DNA from: Tessaracoccus antarcticus
Lineage (GTDB): Bacteria; Actinomycetota; Actinomycetes; Propionibacteriales; Propionibacteriaceae
NCBI RefSeq assembly: GCF_003688855.1
Contig: NZ_REFW01000007.1
Span: 1-61,176 of the forward strand
Reading direction: 5' to 3'
DNA: 61,176 nucleotides
This document shows positions 45,821 to 54,842 of the stretch, piece after piece; the first letter of the stretch is position 1; every line of letters begins with the position of its first letter. A program made the position numbers and the translations under genes. The notes beneath the pieces were generated by a model, which saw only the letters and a list, made by a program, of their open reading frames with translations, ran no database searches and was not told the DNA's origin.

Positions 45821-46641
45821 CGGGACACCACTCCCTTCGCACCCGTGAGTCGAGGAAACGACGCCAGGAGCGTCTTGGTGTAGTCGTTCTGGGGGTTTCT
45901 CCACAGCTGCTCGGACGTACCCATTTCGACGATCTCACCTCCCTTCATGATCGCTATGCGGTCTGAGATTTCCAGCAGGAGTGGTAGATCGTGTGTGATG
46001 AAGACCACTGTGAAACCGAACTCGTGACGCAGCGTTGAAATCTGTTTGAGGATCTCGCGCTGCACCAGAACATCGAGAGCGGTGGTGGGCTCATCCATGA
46101 TCATCAACTGGGGACGCAGGGCGAGAGCCATCGCGATCATGACACGCTGACGCATGCCGCCGGAGAGTTCATGGGGGAAGGACCGCGCACGCTCCGCACC
46201 CACCTTGACTATTTCAAGGAGCTCGGAAACCTCGGTGCGGCGCTCCTTCTTTGACAAATCGGGGCGGTGGACGATGAACACATCTTCCAACTGTCTACCG
46301 ATGGGTGCGACAGGGTTCAGGGCGTTCATCGCACCCTGGAACACCATGGAGATCTTGTCCCACCGAAAGCTCTGCATCTGCGCGGCGTCGAGGCTGTTGA
46401 TATCGATGTCGGTGCCCGATACGTCGTGCAGGATCACTTCACCGCCGGTGATGACGGCGGGGGGCTTGAGTAGCCTCTGGATGCCGTAGGCGAGTGTGGT
46501 TTTCCCGCAACCGCTCTCCCCAGCGAGGCCAAATATCTCGCCGCGCTGCAAATCCAGGCTGACCTCTGTGACAGCTCGCACCGGCGGGTCCACGTCGTAG
46601 ACCACTGAGAAGTCTCGTACGGAAAGAAGTGTGTTGCTCAT
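45817..46641 (-). CDS. ABC transporter ATPase (DppD/OppD type)
   Basis: 274 aa. Walker A GESGCGKT, signature LSGGMRQRVMIAMAL, Walker B LMIMDEP, H-loop FITHDLP. ATG 46641 begins MSNTLLSVRDF; upstream frame extension is rejected. The C-terminal iron-sulfur/Cys segment of some DppD proteins is absent. Confidence 0.94.
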   Translation of the reverse strand: MSNTLLSVRDFSVVYDVDPPVRAVTEVSLDLQRGEIFGLAGESGCGKTTLAYGIQRLLKPPAVITGGEVILHDVSGTDIDINSLDAAQMQSFRWDKISMVFQGAMNALNPVAPIGRQLEDVFIVHRPDLSKKERRTEVSELLEIVKVGAERARSFPHELSGGMRQRVMIAMALALRPQLMIMDEPTTALDVLVQREILKQISTLRHEFGFTVVFITHDLPLLLEISDRIAIMKGGEIVEMGTSEQLWRNPQNDYTKTLLASFPRLTGAKGVVSR

Positions 46642-46721
46642 CGGTATGTCTCGGCTTTCGTCGTCGAAGCGTTGAGTGGGGGGGTGGAGGCGCAGCCACC
46701 ACCCCCCTCGGGACACATACG

Positions 46722-48458
46722 TCAGTTCGCTGGCTTCAGCTTTTGCAGAATCTGAACAATGGTCGGCTGCGTCGGATCACCGGAGGCATAGGGGTTGTCG
46801 GCGTCGGGCCAGCCCACGTAGTTCCGAGTGTTGTACTCGCCGAGCAATGGGTGCGCACCCAGCGGGATAGCTGGAATGTCTTCGACGAAGGCAGTCTGCA
46901 TGACCCCCAGCGCCGTGGTGCGCTCTTCCTCTGTGGAGGATGAGGCGTAGGCGTTCAGCGCTTCGGTGACCTTGGGATTGTCATAGCGACCGAAGTTGAA
47001 CCCGGCGTTGCCGTCCTCGCCGATCCAGCGCGTGTCCATCGTTGAGGTGTAGAGACCGTAGGCGTTGTTCGTGGCTTCGAGCCAGTGGATGATGGCATCG
47101 AACGTGCCCTTCGTTCGGGCCTCATCCCAGCCACCCCAGTCGGGCTGGTCGATCTTGACTTCGACACCGAGGATGTCGTTCACCTCTTCGGAGATCAGCT
47201 GTTGCTCGGTGTTCCAATCGCTCCAGCCGGCGGGGACGGAAAGCTTGAAACTGACGACGTCACCCCCAGGATTGACGAGCTCGTCGTCACCGTTCCACGA
47301 GTAGCCAGCATCCGTGAGGATTTGGCGAGCCTTGTCCTTGTCGACCGAATACTTCTCGCTGGCGAATTCGGGAAGGATCTCCGATGCCAGTAGTTCAGAC
47401 AGGCCCGTTTTATTCCAGATCGCCTCGCTCGCACCCTCGCGAGCGATATCTACGTAGGCTTGGCGGTCAATTGTGTACGCCATCGCCTCACGGAAGGCCT
47501 TGTCGTTGAACGGTGGTTGTTGCAGGTTCATGAAGAGGGTCGCTGCGCCGGAGGTGGGAGCAACGAAGTACTTGTTGTGCTCAGCATCAGCGGCCAGGAA
47601 ACTGGCCTCGATTTGCGGCAGGAATGCCTGCGCCCAGTCGGCATCCCCGGAGACCAGGGCTGTGGTGAGAGCCGCATTGTCGCCGTAGGAGATGTAGTTC
47701 AACGTGGGCACTGCCAACGCGCCGCCCCACCAGTCGTCGCGCGCCGTCAGCGTCACGGACTCGGTCGACCAGTTGGACAAGACGTAGGGGCCGGTGCCGA
47801 CGACTTGGCCTTCACCCGTGAGCGGGTCCGTGCCGGGGTCCTCGATTTTCTCCCAGATGTGTTTGGGCACGATGGGGGTGTGGAGCACTGCCGCCTGGCG
47901 AACAAACATGGAGTCTTTGAAGTTCAACGTGATCTTGTCGCCGTCGACGTCCGCGCCGGTGTAATTGAGACCGGAGGTGTCGGTGAGGCGACCGTCGAGG
48001 TACTGGCCGAAGGTGTAGACGATGTCGTCACCGGTAAACGGCTCACCATCACTCCACGTGACGCCCGAACGGGGGACCACCGTGAGAGAGGTGAAGTCAT
48101 CGCTCCACTCCACAGATTCGGCGAGCCACGGGGTGGTTTCCAGGGCGCCAGTGGGGTTCACCAGGGCGAGGGGCTCAAAGATCACCATGCGGTAGCTGTA
48201 CGTCGACGCGGACGAGTCGCCGAGGTAGGGGTTGTTGGACTGCGTCGTGATCGCGCCGTCCGGTTTCGCGATGGTCAGTGCGGCCGTGCCCTGGACGGTT
48301 CCCCCGGACTGGGTCGAACCAGCCGTACTAGAGGGGTCAGTGGCCGGGTCGTTGCCGCCCGAGCATCCGGACATCAGCAGTGCGCTGGCCGCGACCGCAG
48401 CCGCGAACACGGAAATCTTCTTTGACTTCCACCCAACAGGGACGAGGGTTAGCTTCAT
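46722..48458 (-). CDS. Family-5 solute-binding lipoprotein (oligopeptide/oligosaccharide)
   Basis: 578 aa. Lipobox LMSGC with Cys32 after a basic, hydrophobic signal, then a Ser/Thr-rich linker and the SBP_bac_5 fold (WLAESVEWSDDFTSLTVVPR; VTWSDGEPFTGDDIVYTF). AGGAGTAGG precedes the ATG. First gene of the binding protein-D-F-B-C-GH3 operon, behind a TetR-type palindrome. The GH3 partner suggests cellobiose or beta-glucan oligomers. Confidence 0.93.
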   Translation of the reverse strand: MKLTLVPVGWKSKKISVFAAAVAASALLMSGCSGGNDPATDPSSTAGSTQSGGTVQGTAALTIAKPDGAITTQSNNPYLGDSSASTYSYRMVIFEPLALVNPTGALETTPWLAESVEWSDDFTSLTVVPRSGVTWSDGEPFTGDDIVYTFGQYLDGRLTDTSGLNYTGADVDGDKITLNFKDSMFVRQAAVLHTPIVPKHIWEKIEDPGTDPLTGEGQVVGTGPYVLSNWSTESVTLTARDDWWGGALAVPTLNYISYGDNAALTTALVSGDADWAQAFLPQIEASFLAADAEHNKYFVAPTSGAATLFMNLQQPPFNDKAFREAMAYTIDRQAYVDIAREGASEAIWNKTGLSELLASEILPEFASEKYSVDKDKARQILTDAGYSWNGDDELVNPGGDVVSFKLSVPAGWSDWNTEQQLISEEVNDILGVEVKIDQPDWGGWDEARTKGTFDAIIHWLEATNNAYGLYTSTMDTRWIGEDGNAGFNFGRYDNPKVTEALNAYASSSTEEERTTALGVMQTAFVEDIPAIPLGAHPLLGEYNTRNYVGWPDADNPYASGDPTQPTIVQILQKLKPAN

Positions 48459-48508
48459 GGGCCTACTCCTATGTAAACGCCGGTTGCCATGGGGGCCATG
48501 ACACGATT

Positions 48509-48532
48509 AGCTTACCGATCAGTTGGTAAGCT
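48509..48532. promoter_or_regulatory. TetR-type operator before the ABC-GH3 operon
   Basis: AGCTTACC-N8-GGTAAGCT is a perfect 8+8 inverted repeat about 50 bp upstream of the binding-protein start. The core TTACCxxxxxxxxGGTAA is a common TetR-family operator form. The TetR gene at 39451 is the likely ligand. Confidence 0.7.
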
Positions 48533-48582
48533 ACTCGTGATCCTGTGTAACGATTTGATCACGGTTGTTGACGATGGTCAGA

Positions 48583-48745
48583 GTCCTGGCAGGCCCCGAG
48601 GCGATCGCGTTGCTTCACGGTGCGAGTGTCTGCGGTAAGTGGCGGTGTTCTGGTTTCGCTTATTTGGGTGAATGGGAACTGGCGTGTCACGTTCCGGTTC
48701 ATCGATGCAGACGTCGAGTTGGTCGACTATCAGGACTACCACTGA
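48583..48745 (+). pseudogene. Decayed higB-type toxin remnant
   Basis: The last third of a HigB-like RelE-fold toxin is readable: VNGNWRVTFRFIDADVEL then VDYQDYH and TGA. Upstream, GDRVASR matches the LxGDR region in another frame, and the N-terminal half is missing. It ends 15 bp before higA, where an intact toxin would be. Confidence 0.6.
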
Positions 48746-48759
48746 GGGAGGTGAGGGTG

Positions 48760-49047
48760 ATGGTGATGAAGACACCGGTGCATCCCGGGGAGATTCTGCG
48801 GGTGGACGTGCTCGCTGAGCTGGGCTTGGGTGTGGGTGATGCCGCGTCCCGGTTGGGGATTTCTCGGGTGGCGTTGAGTCGGGTGCTGCACGGGCATGCC
48901 CGGGTCAGTCCGAACCTCGCGGTTCGTTTGGAGGAGGCCGGCGTGGGAAGCGCCCGGGCGTGGTTGGCCATGCAGACGGCCTACGACCTAGCTGCCGAAC
49001 GTGCTGCTGGACGGCCAACGGTCCGTCGCCTGGACGACGCCGCCTGA
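48760..49047 (+). CDS. higA: HigA-type antitoxin (HTH, XRE)
   Basis: 95 aa. TPVHPGEILRVDVLAELGLG opens the VapI/HigA family, followed by HTH residues ASRLGISRVALSRVLHG. GGGAGGTGAG lies just before the start. Its toxin partner is broken, so this is an orphan antitoxin or regulator. Confidence 0.85.
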   Translation: MVMKTPVHPGEILRVDVLAELGLGVGDAASRLGISRVALSRVLHGHARVSPNLAVRLEEAGVGSARAWLAMQTAYDLAAERAAGRPTVRRLDDAA

Positions 49048-49165
49048 GCATCCGCATCTGCCGCTTCTGTGACGTTCGCGGGTGATCTGGTCGGCTATTG
49101 ATGGCCGTATTGAATCGCGTCGATGGTAGAGGCCCAGGCATGAGCCTCCAGTATTGTTTGTGCGG

Positions 49166-49185
49166 GCGTACGTCTTAACGTACGC
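49166..49185. promoter_or_regulatory. Palindrome before yefM-yoeB
   Basis: GCGTACG-TCTTAA-CGTACGC, 7-bp perfect arms, 20 bp before the antitoxin start. Fits autoregulatory binding by the antitoxin, which recognises GTAC-type cores in studied yefM promoters. Confidence 0.6.
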
Positions 49186-49205
49186 TCGTGGTGGAGGTGG
49201 GATCC

Positions 49206-49448
49206 ATGACCGCTGTGAGCGCAACGTCAGCCCGGGCGAACCTGTACCGGTTGATAGACCAAGTCAACGTGGAATCCGAACCGTTGACCATCACCAGTCA
49301 GCGGGGCAACGCCGTGCTCGTCGGCGAGGAGGACTGGTTGGCCATCCAGGAGACGCTGTTCCTTGAGTCGGTACCGGGGTTGGCCGAGTCGATCCGTCAC
49401 GCCCGCGCGGAGGGCGTCGACGCTGGCTCGACTGAGCTGGACTGGTGA
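49206..49448 (+). CDS. yefM: YefM/Phd-family antitoxin
   Basis: 80 aa. The N-terminal Phd/YefM fold is visible (SARANLYRLIDQVNVESEPL; TSQRGNAVLVGEEDW). ATG 49206 follows GGAGGTGGG. Overlaps the toxin start by 4 bp. It neutralises YoeB and represses the operon. Confidence 0.9.
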   Translation: MTAVSATSARANLYRLIDQVNVESEPLTITSQRGNAVLVGEEDWLAIQETLFLESVPGLAESIRHARAEGVDAGSTELDW

Positions 49449-49711
49449 GTCCTTGGATGCTGGTGTACTCGCGTCAGGCGCAGAAGGACGCTAAGAAGCT
49501 GGCTTCCTCAGGGCTGAAGACGAAGGCGCAGCACCTTCTGGAGGTTCTGGCCCAAGACCCGTTCACCACGCCACCGAAGTACGAGAAGTTGGTCGGAGAC
49601 CTTGCCGGCTGCTACTCACGGCGCATCAACATCCAACACCGACTTGTCTATGAAGTGCTCCCTGATCGCCACGTCGTCCACATCCTTCGGATGTGGACCC
49701 ACTACGAGTAG
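49445..49711 (+). CDS. yoeB: YoeB-family mRNA interferase toxin
   Basis: 88 aa, GTG start overlapping yefM. Family residues are visible: WMLVYSRQAQKDAKKL at the N-terminus, GCYSRRINIQHRLVYEV in the core and a His-Tyr ending (RMWTHYE). It cleaves mRNA at the ribosome when unopposed. It looks intact. Confidence 0.92.
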   Translation: MSPWMLVYSRQAQKDAKKLASSGLKTKAQHLLEVLAQDPFTTPPKYEKLVGDLAGCYSRRINIQHRLVYEVLPDRHVVHILRMWTHYE

Positions 49712-49756
49712 TCACATACCGAACACGCACTTCTGCCGCATCGGGTGGGGATGAGG

Positions 49757-50044
49757 CTACGCGTCTTCGTTGAGGGTTTGACAGTCCTGTGTGAGGATGA
49801 TTCTCAGCCGGGACGTCGCTTGACGGTCGGAGAGTTCTCCGTCGACCCGATACGTGATGACCTGGCTGCGGACTCGGCCAGTTTCGGCCGCGTCCCTCGA
49901 CAGAGCCAGGGTGAGGAAGACATCGGTCCCGGGAGCCAGCATGTACCCGTCCACAGGTTGACGACCGGCCCACAGATCGGGGTTCTCTTTCGCCGGGTCA
50001 CGCATGCCGCCTACCCCGAGCGTGGTTCCGTCACTTTGTTGCAC
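49757..50044 (-). CDS. Hypothetical protein fragment
   Basis: Up to 95 aa; reads protein-like (GYMLAPGTDVFLTLALSRDA; VITYRVDGELSDRQATSRL) but lacks an upstream half and a ribosome-binding site. Perhaps the C-terminus of a lost surface protein, cut at the IS-like end beyond 50075. Confidence 0.35.
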   Translation of the reverse strand: MQQSDGTTLGVGGMRDPAKENPDLWAGRQPVDGYMLAPGTDVFLTLALSRDAAETGRVRSQVITYRVDGELSDRQATSRLRIILTQDCQTLNEDA

Positions 50045-50074
50045 CGGCGGTACGGCGTATGACTATGGCAGCGT

Positions 50075-50160
50075 CGGTTGGACCCACCAGGGCAGTTTAA
50101 GCGGGACCCACTTCAGCAGTTTCGGGTGTCACGGGCAATCTAACCGGGACCCACCTGCAT
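50075..50160. repeat. IS21-like terminal repeats
   Basis: GGACCCAC occurs three times (near 50080, 50100 and 50140) with TGTCACGGGCAATCTAACCG between, resembling the multiple terminal repeats of IS21-family ends. No transposase is present. Confidence 0.45.
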
Positions 50161-50336
50161 CGTGGTGGGTCTGCTGCACGATCAGGTGACAGTGTGACCT
50201 GACCCACCAGCCGCTGCTACACCCGAGCCTCCCATAGGGACGCCCGCTGATTTCAATGGGTTCCGCTACCTCATCACCGGGGAGGTACTTCTAGTGATAC
50301 AGGCCCCATAAGCCGCTGACTGGTGATCGAACTTCC

Positions 50337-51920
50337 TCATGTGACCGTCACGGCATTGTGTCGCTGTTCGCGAGTTGGTTGCTCGGTTGGCTCGTCCGCG
50401 AGCCGGCGTTCTTTGAACCCGATCAGCACGATGGCGGCGGCGCTCAGTGAGAGCAGGGTTCCCAGAACACCTAACCAGCCCACGCCTGAGTCGAAGGCCA
50501 GGCGGGCAGATGTCATCAGGGCGTCGGCGGTGCTTGCTGATACCTCATCAGCCACGGCCGCAGCGCCGCCGAGGGTTTCAGCCGCCGCGGACATCTGCTG
50601 AGCCGTCAGCCCGGCCGGCAATGAGATGTTGGCGCGGTAGAAAGCGGTGATCATGGTGCCGAGCGTTGCGGTTCCCACCACGGCGCCGAGTTCGTAGGCG
50701 GTCTCGGAAATGGCCGATGCTGAGCCTGCTTTCTCGGGGGGGACGGAGCCGATGATGGTGTCGCTGGAGAGTGTTTGAGACATGCCGATGCCGATCTCGA
50801 TGAGACCGAACGCGAGGAGGATTGCTGCGACGGTGAAGTCGCCACGGAACACCACGACGGAGGCGTAGCCGATCGCGATGAGTACCAGTCCCACGGCCAT
50901 GAGCCATTTCGGAGCCCAGCGCTTGCTCAACCCCACTACCCCGATGCCGGCTATCACGGAAAGGATGGCGCCGGGCAGCAGTACCAGTCCTGCCTTGAGG
51001 GGGCTCAACTCGAGCACGAGCTGCAGGTGCTGGGAGATGAAGAAGATGAACGAGATCAAACTGACGACGGAGAGGAAGTTGGCCAGTACCGACGCGGTGA
51101 AGGGTAGGTACGTGAAGAGTCGTACGTCGAGCAGAGGGGTGGTGGCGCGCAGCTGTCTCCGGATGAACCATGCAATGAAGAATGCGCCAGCCATGGCGGC
51201 GACGACGGGCCAGATTGTGGTGGCCTCGTGGGCGAGGGTCTTGATGGACCACACCACCAGGAACATGCCTGCGAAGGACAGCGCCACGCTGAGCAGGTCC
51301 ACGGGTCCTGGGCTGGGGTCCTTGGACTCGGGCAGCAGGAAACGGTACAGCAGCAACAGTGGAAACAAAATGGGAACCGAGATCAAGAACACCGCTCCCC
51401 AATGGAAATGCTCCAGCAGCACGCCACCGAGGATGGGACCGAGGCTGGAGCCAGCCGCGAAGCCGGTCGCCCAGATCGCGATCGCCTTGCGGCGGCGCAT
51501 GGGGTCGATGAAGATGTTGCGCAACAGGGAAAGGGTGGAGGGCATCAACATGGCCCCGAAACCTCCCAGGGCGGCGCGAGCAGCCACGAGCTGTCCCGGA
51601 GTCGACGCGAACGCCGCCGCAACCGACACCAGAGCGAAACCGACGGCACCGATGATCAGCAGACGGCGTCGGCCGAAGCGGTCGCTCAGACTGCCCATGG
51701 TGATGAGCAGTGCTGCCAGGACGAGCGCGTAGATGTCCATGATCCACAGCTGTGTTGAGGCGCTCGGACCCAGGTCTTCGGTGATCAGTGGCAGCGCAAA
51801 ACTCAGCACAGTGTTGTCCACCGAGATCAGCAGCACCGGCAGCATCAGGACGGCTAGTGCAGCCCACTGCCGCCGGTGCGACATCTCCGCAGCGGAGGTG
51901 TGCTGGGTGAAAAATGACAT
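50337..51920 (-). CDS. MFS drug exporter, DHA2 (14-TM) family
   Basis: 527 aa, about 14 hydrophobic segments. DHA2 signatures: SVDNTVLSFALPLI in TM1, GSLSDRFGRRRLL loop 2-3, and SLGPILGGVLL in TM5. Similar to SmvA/QacA-type multidrug or biocide exporters. Preceded on the same strand by a TetR gene, its likely repressor. Confidence 0.92.
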   Translation of the reverse strand: MSFFTQHTSAAEMSHRRQWAALAVLMLPVLLISVDNTVLSFALPLITEDLGPSASTQLWIMDIYALVLAALLITMGSLSDRFGRRRLLIIGAVGFALVSVAAAFASTPGQLVAARAALGGFGAMLMPSTLSLLRNIFIDPMRRRKAIAIWATGFAAGSSLGPILGGVLLEHFHWGAVFLISVPILFPLLLLYRFLLPESKDPSPGPVDLLSVALSFAGMFLVVWSIKTLAHEATTIWPVVAAMAGAFFIAWFIRRQLRATTPLLDVRLFTYLPFTASVLANFLSVVSLISFIFFISQHLQLVLELSPLKAGLVLLPGAILSVIAGIGVVGLSKRWAPKWLMAVGLVLIAIGYASVVVFRGDFTVAAILLAFGLIEIGIGMSQTLSSDTIIGSVPPEKAGSASAISETAYELGAVVGTATLGTMITAFYRANISLPAGLTAQQMSAAAETLGGAAAVADEVSASTADALMTSARLAFDSGVGWLGVLGTLLSLSAAAIVLIGFKERRLADEPTEQPTREQRHNAVTVT

Positions 51921-52015
51921 GCAAATAGTCCTTCGTGGATGAAGCAGGGGGTCAAGCGGGGCCGTGGCTGCGGGATGGGTCGGCGGGAAGAGACAGGTGG
52001 TGGGGGGTGCTGAGG

Positions 52016-52546
52016 CTAGCTGAGCTGCACCCTGGTCAGGGTGGCAAGCAGATCCGCTCGTGACGATGGCGAAAGACCGCCTCCAAGTAGCGCACTGACG
52101 AACAATCCGTCTCCCACCACGCGAATCAGCAATGCCCGCTGCTTGGCATCGGGGCCTTCGAGTTCAGCCGCGAGTCTGCGGTCGACATGGGCGATGAACT
52201 CCTCATGTCCGCAGTCCTCTAGCGCATCCGCTGCCCGCAACGCCTGCAACGCAGTCAGGAGCACGAACACCTCATTCATTTCCTCCGACTCTGGCGTTGA
52301 GGCCCTCAACCACGCGTCGACGGCTGAGCCCTTCTCACAGAGTTCGTCGAATGAGGAGATCGACTTGGTACTCAGCCACCGGACCAGCCCCTGCAGGAGC
52401 GCGACCCGCGTCGGGAAATGGTGGAGCAGGCCACCTTTGGACACACCGGAGGCACGCACCACGGCGTCGAGTGACGGCACAGCGTGCCGACCAACAGTGA
52501 GATCGTAGGCCGCCTGCAGGATCGAAGAGCGAGCGTCGGAGAGCAT
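52016..52546 (-). CDS. TetR-family repressor of the MFS exporter
   Basis: 176 aa from ATG 52546. The HTH is VPSLDAVVRASGVSKGGLLH then HFPTRVALLQGLV, with a TetR_C-type ligand domain after it. Upstream in-frame starts (to 52756) are possible because the ATG lacks a ribosome-binding site. It lies 95 bp before the exporter. Confidence 0.85.
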   Translation of the reverse strand: MLSDARSSILQAAYDLTVGRHAVPSLDAVVRASGVSKGGLLHHFPTRVALLQGLVRWLSTKSISSFDELCEKGSAVDAWLRASTPESEEMNEVFVLLTALQALRAADALEDCGHEEFIAHVDRRLAAELEGPDAKQRALLIRVVGDGLFVSALLGGGLSPSSRADLLATLTRVQLS

Positions 52547-52837
52547 CAACCGAGGGTACAGTCCGTCTGGACGGTTGGCAATCGCCGGTGATTTTGTCGG
52601 CGCACGCTTCACCAACTGCTCGCGCTCGCGCCACCCCTCCCCCGCCACCCGACGAATTGGTCGAGAAGTCGGATGACCACCCCCGTCGGCCGTCCCGAGC
52701 AGGCGAGAGCGGGTCGGGACCCTGCTGACCGCAACATCCGACGCGCGTGCCTTCACGCCGCCGCAGCCGTGGCCACCAACCTCTAGACCACAGCCTTCCT
52801 GAAGCAGCAGCTCACACGTCCTTGCTTCCGGTAGCCA

Positions 52838-53182
52838 TCAACGGGGCGGGGCCGGGCTTTCCATTGCGTCTATCCAGATGTCATCGTTGAGATTTGGGTC
52901 ACGTCCCCATGTTCGCCAAAGCGTCATAACAAAGTCAACGGATCCGTCGGCTGGCCAAGGTCGGAATTGGCCAGTCCATCGGTCGAGACGTCCGAGCCGG
53001 GCTCCATCCTTCAGTAGAGCGCGCAGAATAGCAGCGGCCAGTCTGCGAACATTGGCATCGTCGGCACTCGGATTCGCTCGCCGGATGTGCACGGGGAGCG
53101 TCCACAGTCCGACGTAGTCGTCATCGAGTTCGGTACGGACGATGTCGAGCACCGAATCAAACACCTGGCCCTCGCTACTCAT
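52838..53182 (-). CDS. Small hypothetical protein
   Basis: 114 aa, acidic, Trp-rich (LDRWTGQFRPWPADGS; WRTWGRDPNLNDDIWIDAM), cytoplasmic. The size and composition resemble immunity-type proteins but no family is claimed. Confidence 0.6.
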   Translation of the reverse strand: MSSEGQVFDSVLDIVRTELDDDYVGLWTLPVHIRRANPSADDANVRRLAAAILRALLKDGARLGRLDRWTGQFRPWPADGSVDFVMTLWRTWGRDPNLNDDIWIDAMESPAPPR

Positions 53183-53360
53183 GGATTGAACTTCGTCTCT
53201 CCTCTTGTGTTTTTCTTTCCAAGAATCCTAGTGATTCGTGTTCCTTGGGCGCCGTCTGTATCTCAGCCCTTCGGCTGACTCGGGCAGCATTCCTGTGACT
53301 CACGTCGATCTCGTCGATGGGATCACCGTCGCGAACCCACCGCGATGCGTCAACGTCCTG

Positions 53361-53726
53361 GTGCCGGCGGCCGCCGGCGTCCACCACATCGGTGGTGGGA
53401 GTCGAGCGTCCCTGACGGGTCGCACACCCTGGTTGAGGGTTTTCCCTTCTGGCGGTTCCATCATGATCGGCCGCGGCCGTGGTGCAACCCCCCGTCGCTG
53501 CGCTCCGCCCTTACCGGTCCTCGACAATCCGGCGACGCGCTGCGCTAATTCCGCCACCGGATTCTCTTGCGGTCCACGGGGTTCCGGGGGTGGCCACCCC
53601 AACCGCTCAGGCCGATCAGATTCCTCATCGCCCAGAAGGACAAGAACAAAGTCGGGCACTCACCAGCACCGGCAGACCACGGGGTCGCGTTTCGCAGGCA
53701 CCCCACCCTTCCCAGGAGGAAACACC
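53361..53726 (+). promoter_or_regulatory. Conserved leader A upstream of the DprA-like gene
   Basis: A ~365-bp untranslated region near-identical in order and often in sequence to 57352-57723. Landmarks: a perfect palindrome GCCGGCGGCCGCCGGC, a CCACCAC/GTGGTGG hairpin, a GCG-CCCTGACGGG-CGC hairpin, GGCGGTTCCATCATGA, CTTACCGGTCCTC, AGTCGGGCACTCACCAGCAC, and CACCCTTCCCAGGAGGA at the ribosome-binding site. Confidence 0.75.
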
Positions 53727-54428
53727 ATGACCACCAGCCAGATCACCAGCGTGAGCGCCGCCCTCTACGACGCACGCCGTATCGTCCCCGGCGACCCGGA
53801 ATGGCCCGACCAGTTGGACCAGTTGGAGCCGCCCGTGACGCAGCTGTGGGTCACCGGAACTGCGAACCTCCACGACGTCCTGACCACCAGCATCACCATC
53901 TGCGGTGCCAGAGCTTCCACCAGCTACGGCAACCACGTCACCACACAGATTGCCCACGATCTGGCTGAGGAGGGATGGACCGTGGCAATCGGAGGCAGCT
54001 TCGGCATCGACGCCGCCGCCACCCGTGGAGCACTCAGCGCCCGCAACGCCCCCACCGTGATCGTGGCCCCCTGCGGACTCAACATCATCCACCCCACCGC
54101 CCACGCCAACCTGTATGCCGGTGTGCTGGCAGCTGGTGGCCTCATCGTCTCGGAATATGACCCCGATGCCCGCCCGGTCAAGGCAGCCCACCAGCGCCGC
54201 AGCCAGTTGCTCGGTGTCCTCACCGGCGGAGTTGTCATGGTCGAGGCAGCCCAGCGGACCGGCAGCAAGGCAACCGTGCACGCCGCCGAAGCCATTGGGG
54301 CACCCGTGTTCGCGGTCCCCGGCCCGGTCACCAGCAGCGTGAGCCACTACCCCCACGAGCTGATCCGCGACGGCCGCGCCGCCCTGATCACCTCCGCCGC
54401 CGACATCATGGAGGAATACGGCAACTGA
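53727..54428 (+). CDS. DprA/Smf-like protein of accessory element
   Basis: 233 aa. Rossmann-type DprA core: ITICGARASTSYGNHVTT, AIGGSFGIDAAATRGAL, VSEYDPDARP, VVMVEAAQRTGSKAT, VFAVPGPV. It lacks the N-terminal SAM and C-terminal winged domains of chromosomal DprA. It binds incoming single-stranded DNA in related systems. Its place behind a repeated leader in plasmid-like DNA suggests a role when the element enters a recipient. AGGAGGA lies before the ATG. Confidence 0.85.
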   Translation: MTTSQITSVSAALYDARRIVPGDPEWPDQLDQLEPPVTQLWVTGTANLHDVLTTSITICGARASTSYGNHVTTQIAHDLAEEGWTVAIGGSFGIDAAATRGALSARNAPTVIVAPCGLNIIHPTAHANLYAGVLAAGGLIVSEYDPDARPVKAAHQRRSQLLGVLTGGVVMVEAAQRTGSKATVHAAEAIGAPVFAVPGPVTSSVSHYPHELIRDGRAALITSAADIMEEYGN

Positions 54429-54540
54429 TCGGCGCCGGCGGTGGCCCCGTCCAACGGACTAGGGCCACCACCGGCACCCCGGTCCCCCACCCCAAAAGGC
54501 CGGCCCTGGTAGCACAGTGTCAGAGATCCACGCCACACTT

Positions 54541-54651
54541 AGAAACGGTCGCGCGCCCTCACAGGCAGCGCGGTTCCCCGCACCGGCTGGTTACCGGAGC
54601 GGTTTCCTGGAGAAGGTCAGGGCCCCGGCGCTTCGGCGACCGGGGCCCTAT
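54541..54651 (+). repeat. Structured repeat T1 with terminator hairpin
   Basis: Matches 57001-57110. Conserved: ACG-TCGCGCGCCCT, a GCGC..GCGC hairpin, TACCGGAGCGGTTTC, TGGAGAAGGT. It ends in a stem AGGGCCCCGG/CCGGGGCCCT with a CGCTTCGGCG cap and a T-rich tail, a likely terminator for the DprA-like gene. Confidence 0.7.
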
Positions 54652-54842
54652 TTCCTTTCACTAAAACTTTCCGTCATCGGTGATGGTGTGTGTGGATGTC
54701 GTCTGCGTCTCCTTGCAGTGCTCGCTGAAGCTATTGACAGAGAGCAGTAGTGGGGAGTAGACACCAAAATAATAAGTCCCAATATTCGATTCGTTGTCCG
54801 GGTCCTGTCCCCTGGTTCCCAGCTGAGCGGGAGGTGAGTGTG

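Noticed and set aside
48565..48759. 65-residue extension of HigA
   Set aside because: It is the out-of-frame reading of the higB remnant; the ribosome-binding site is just before 48760.
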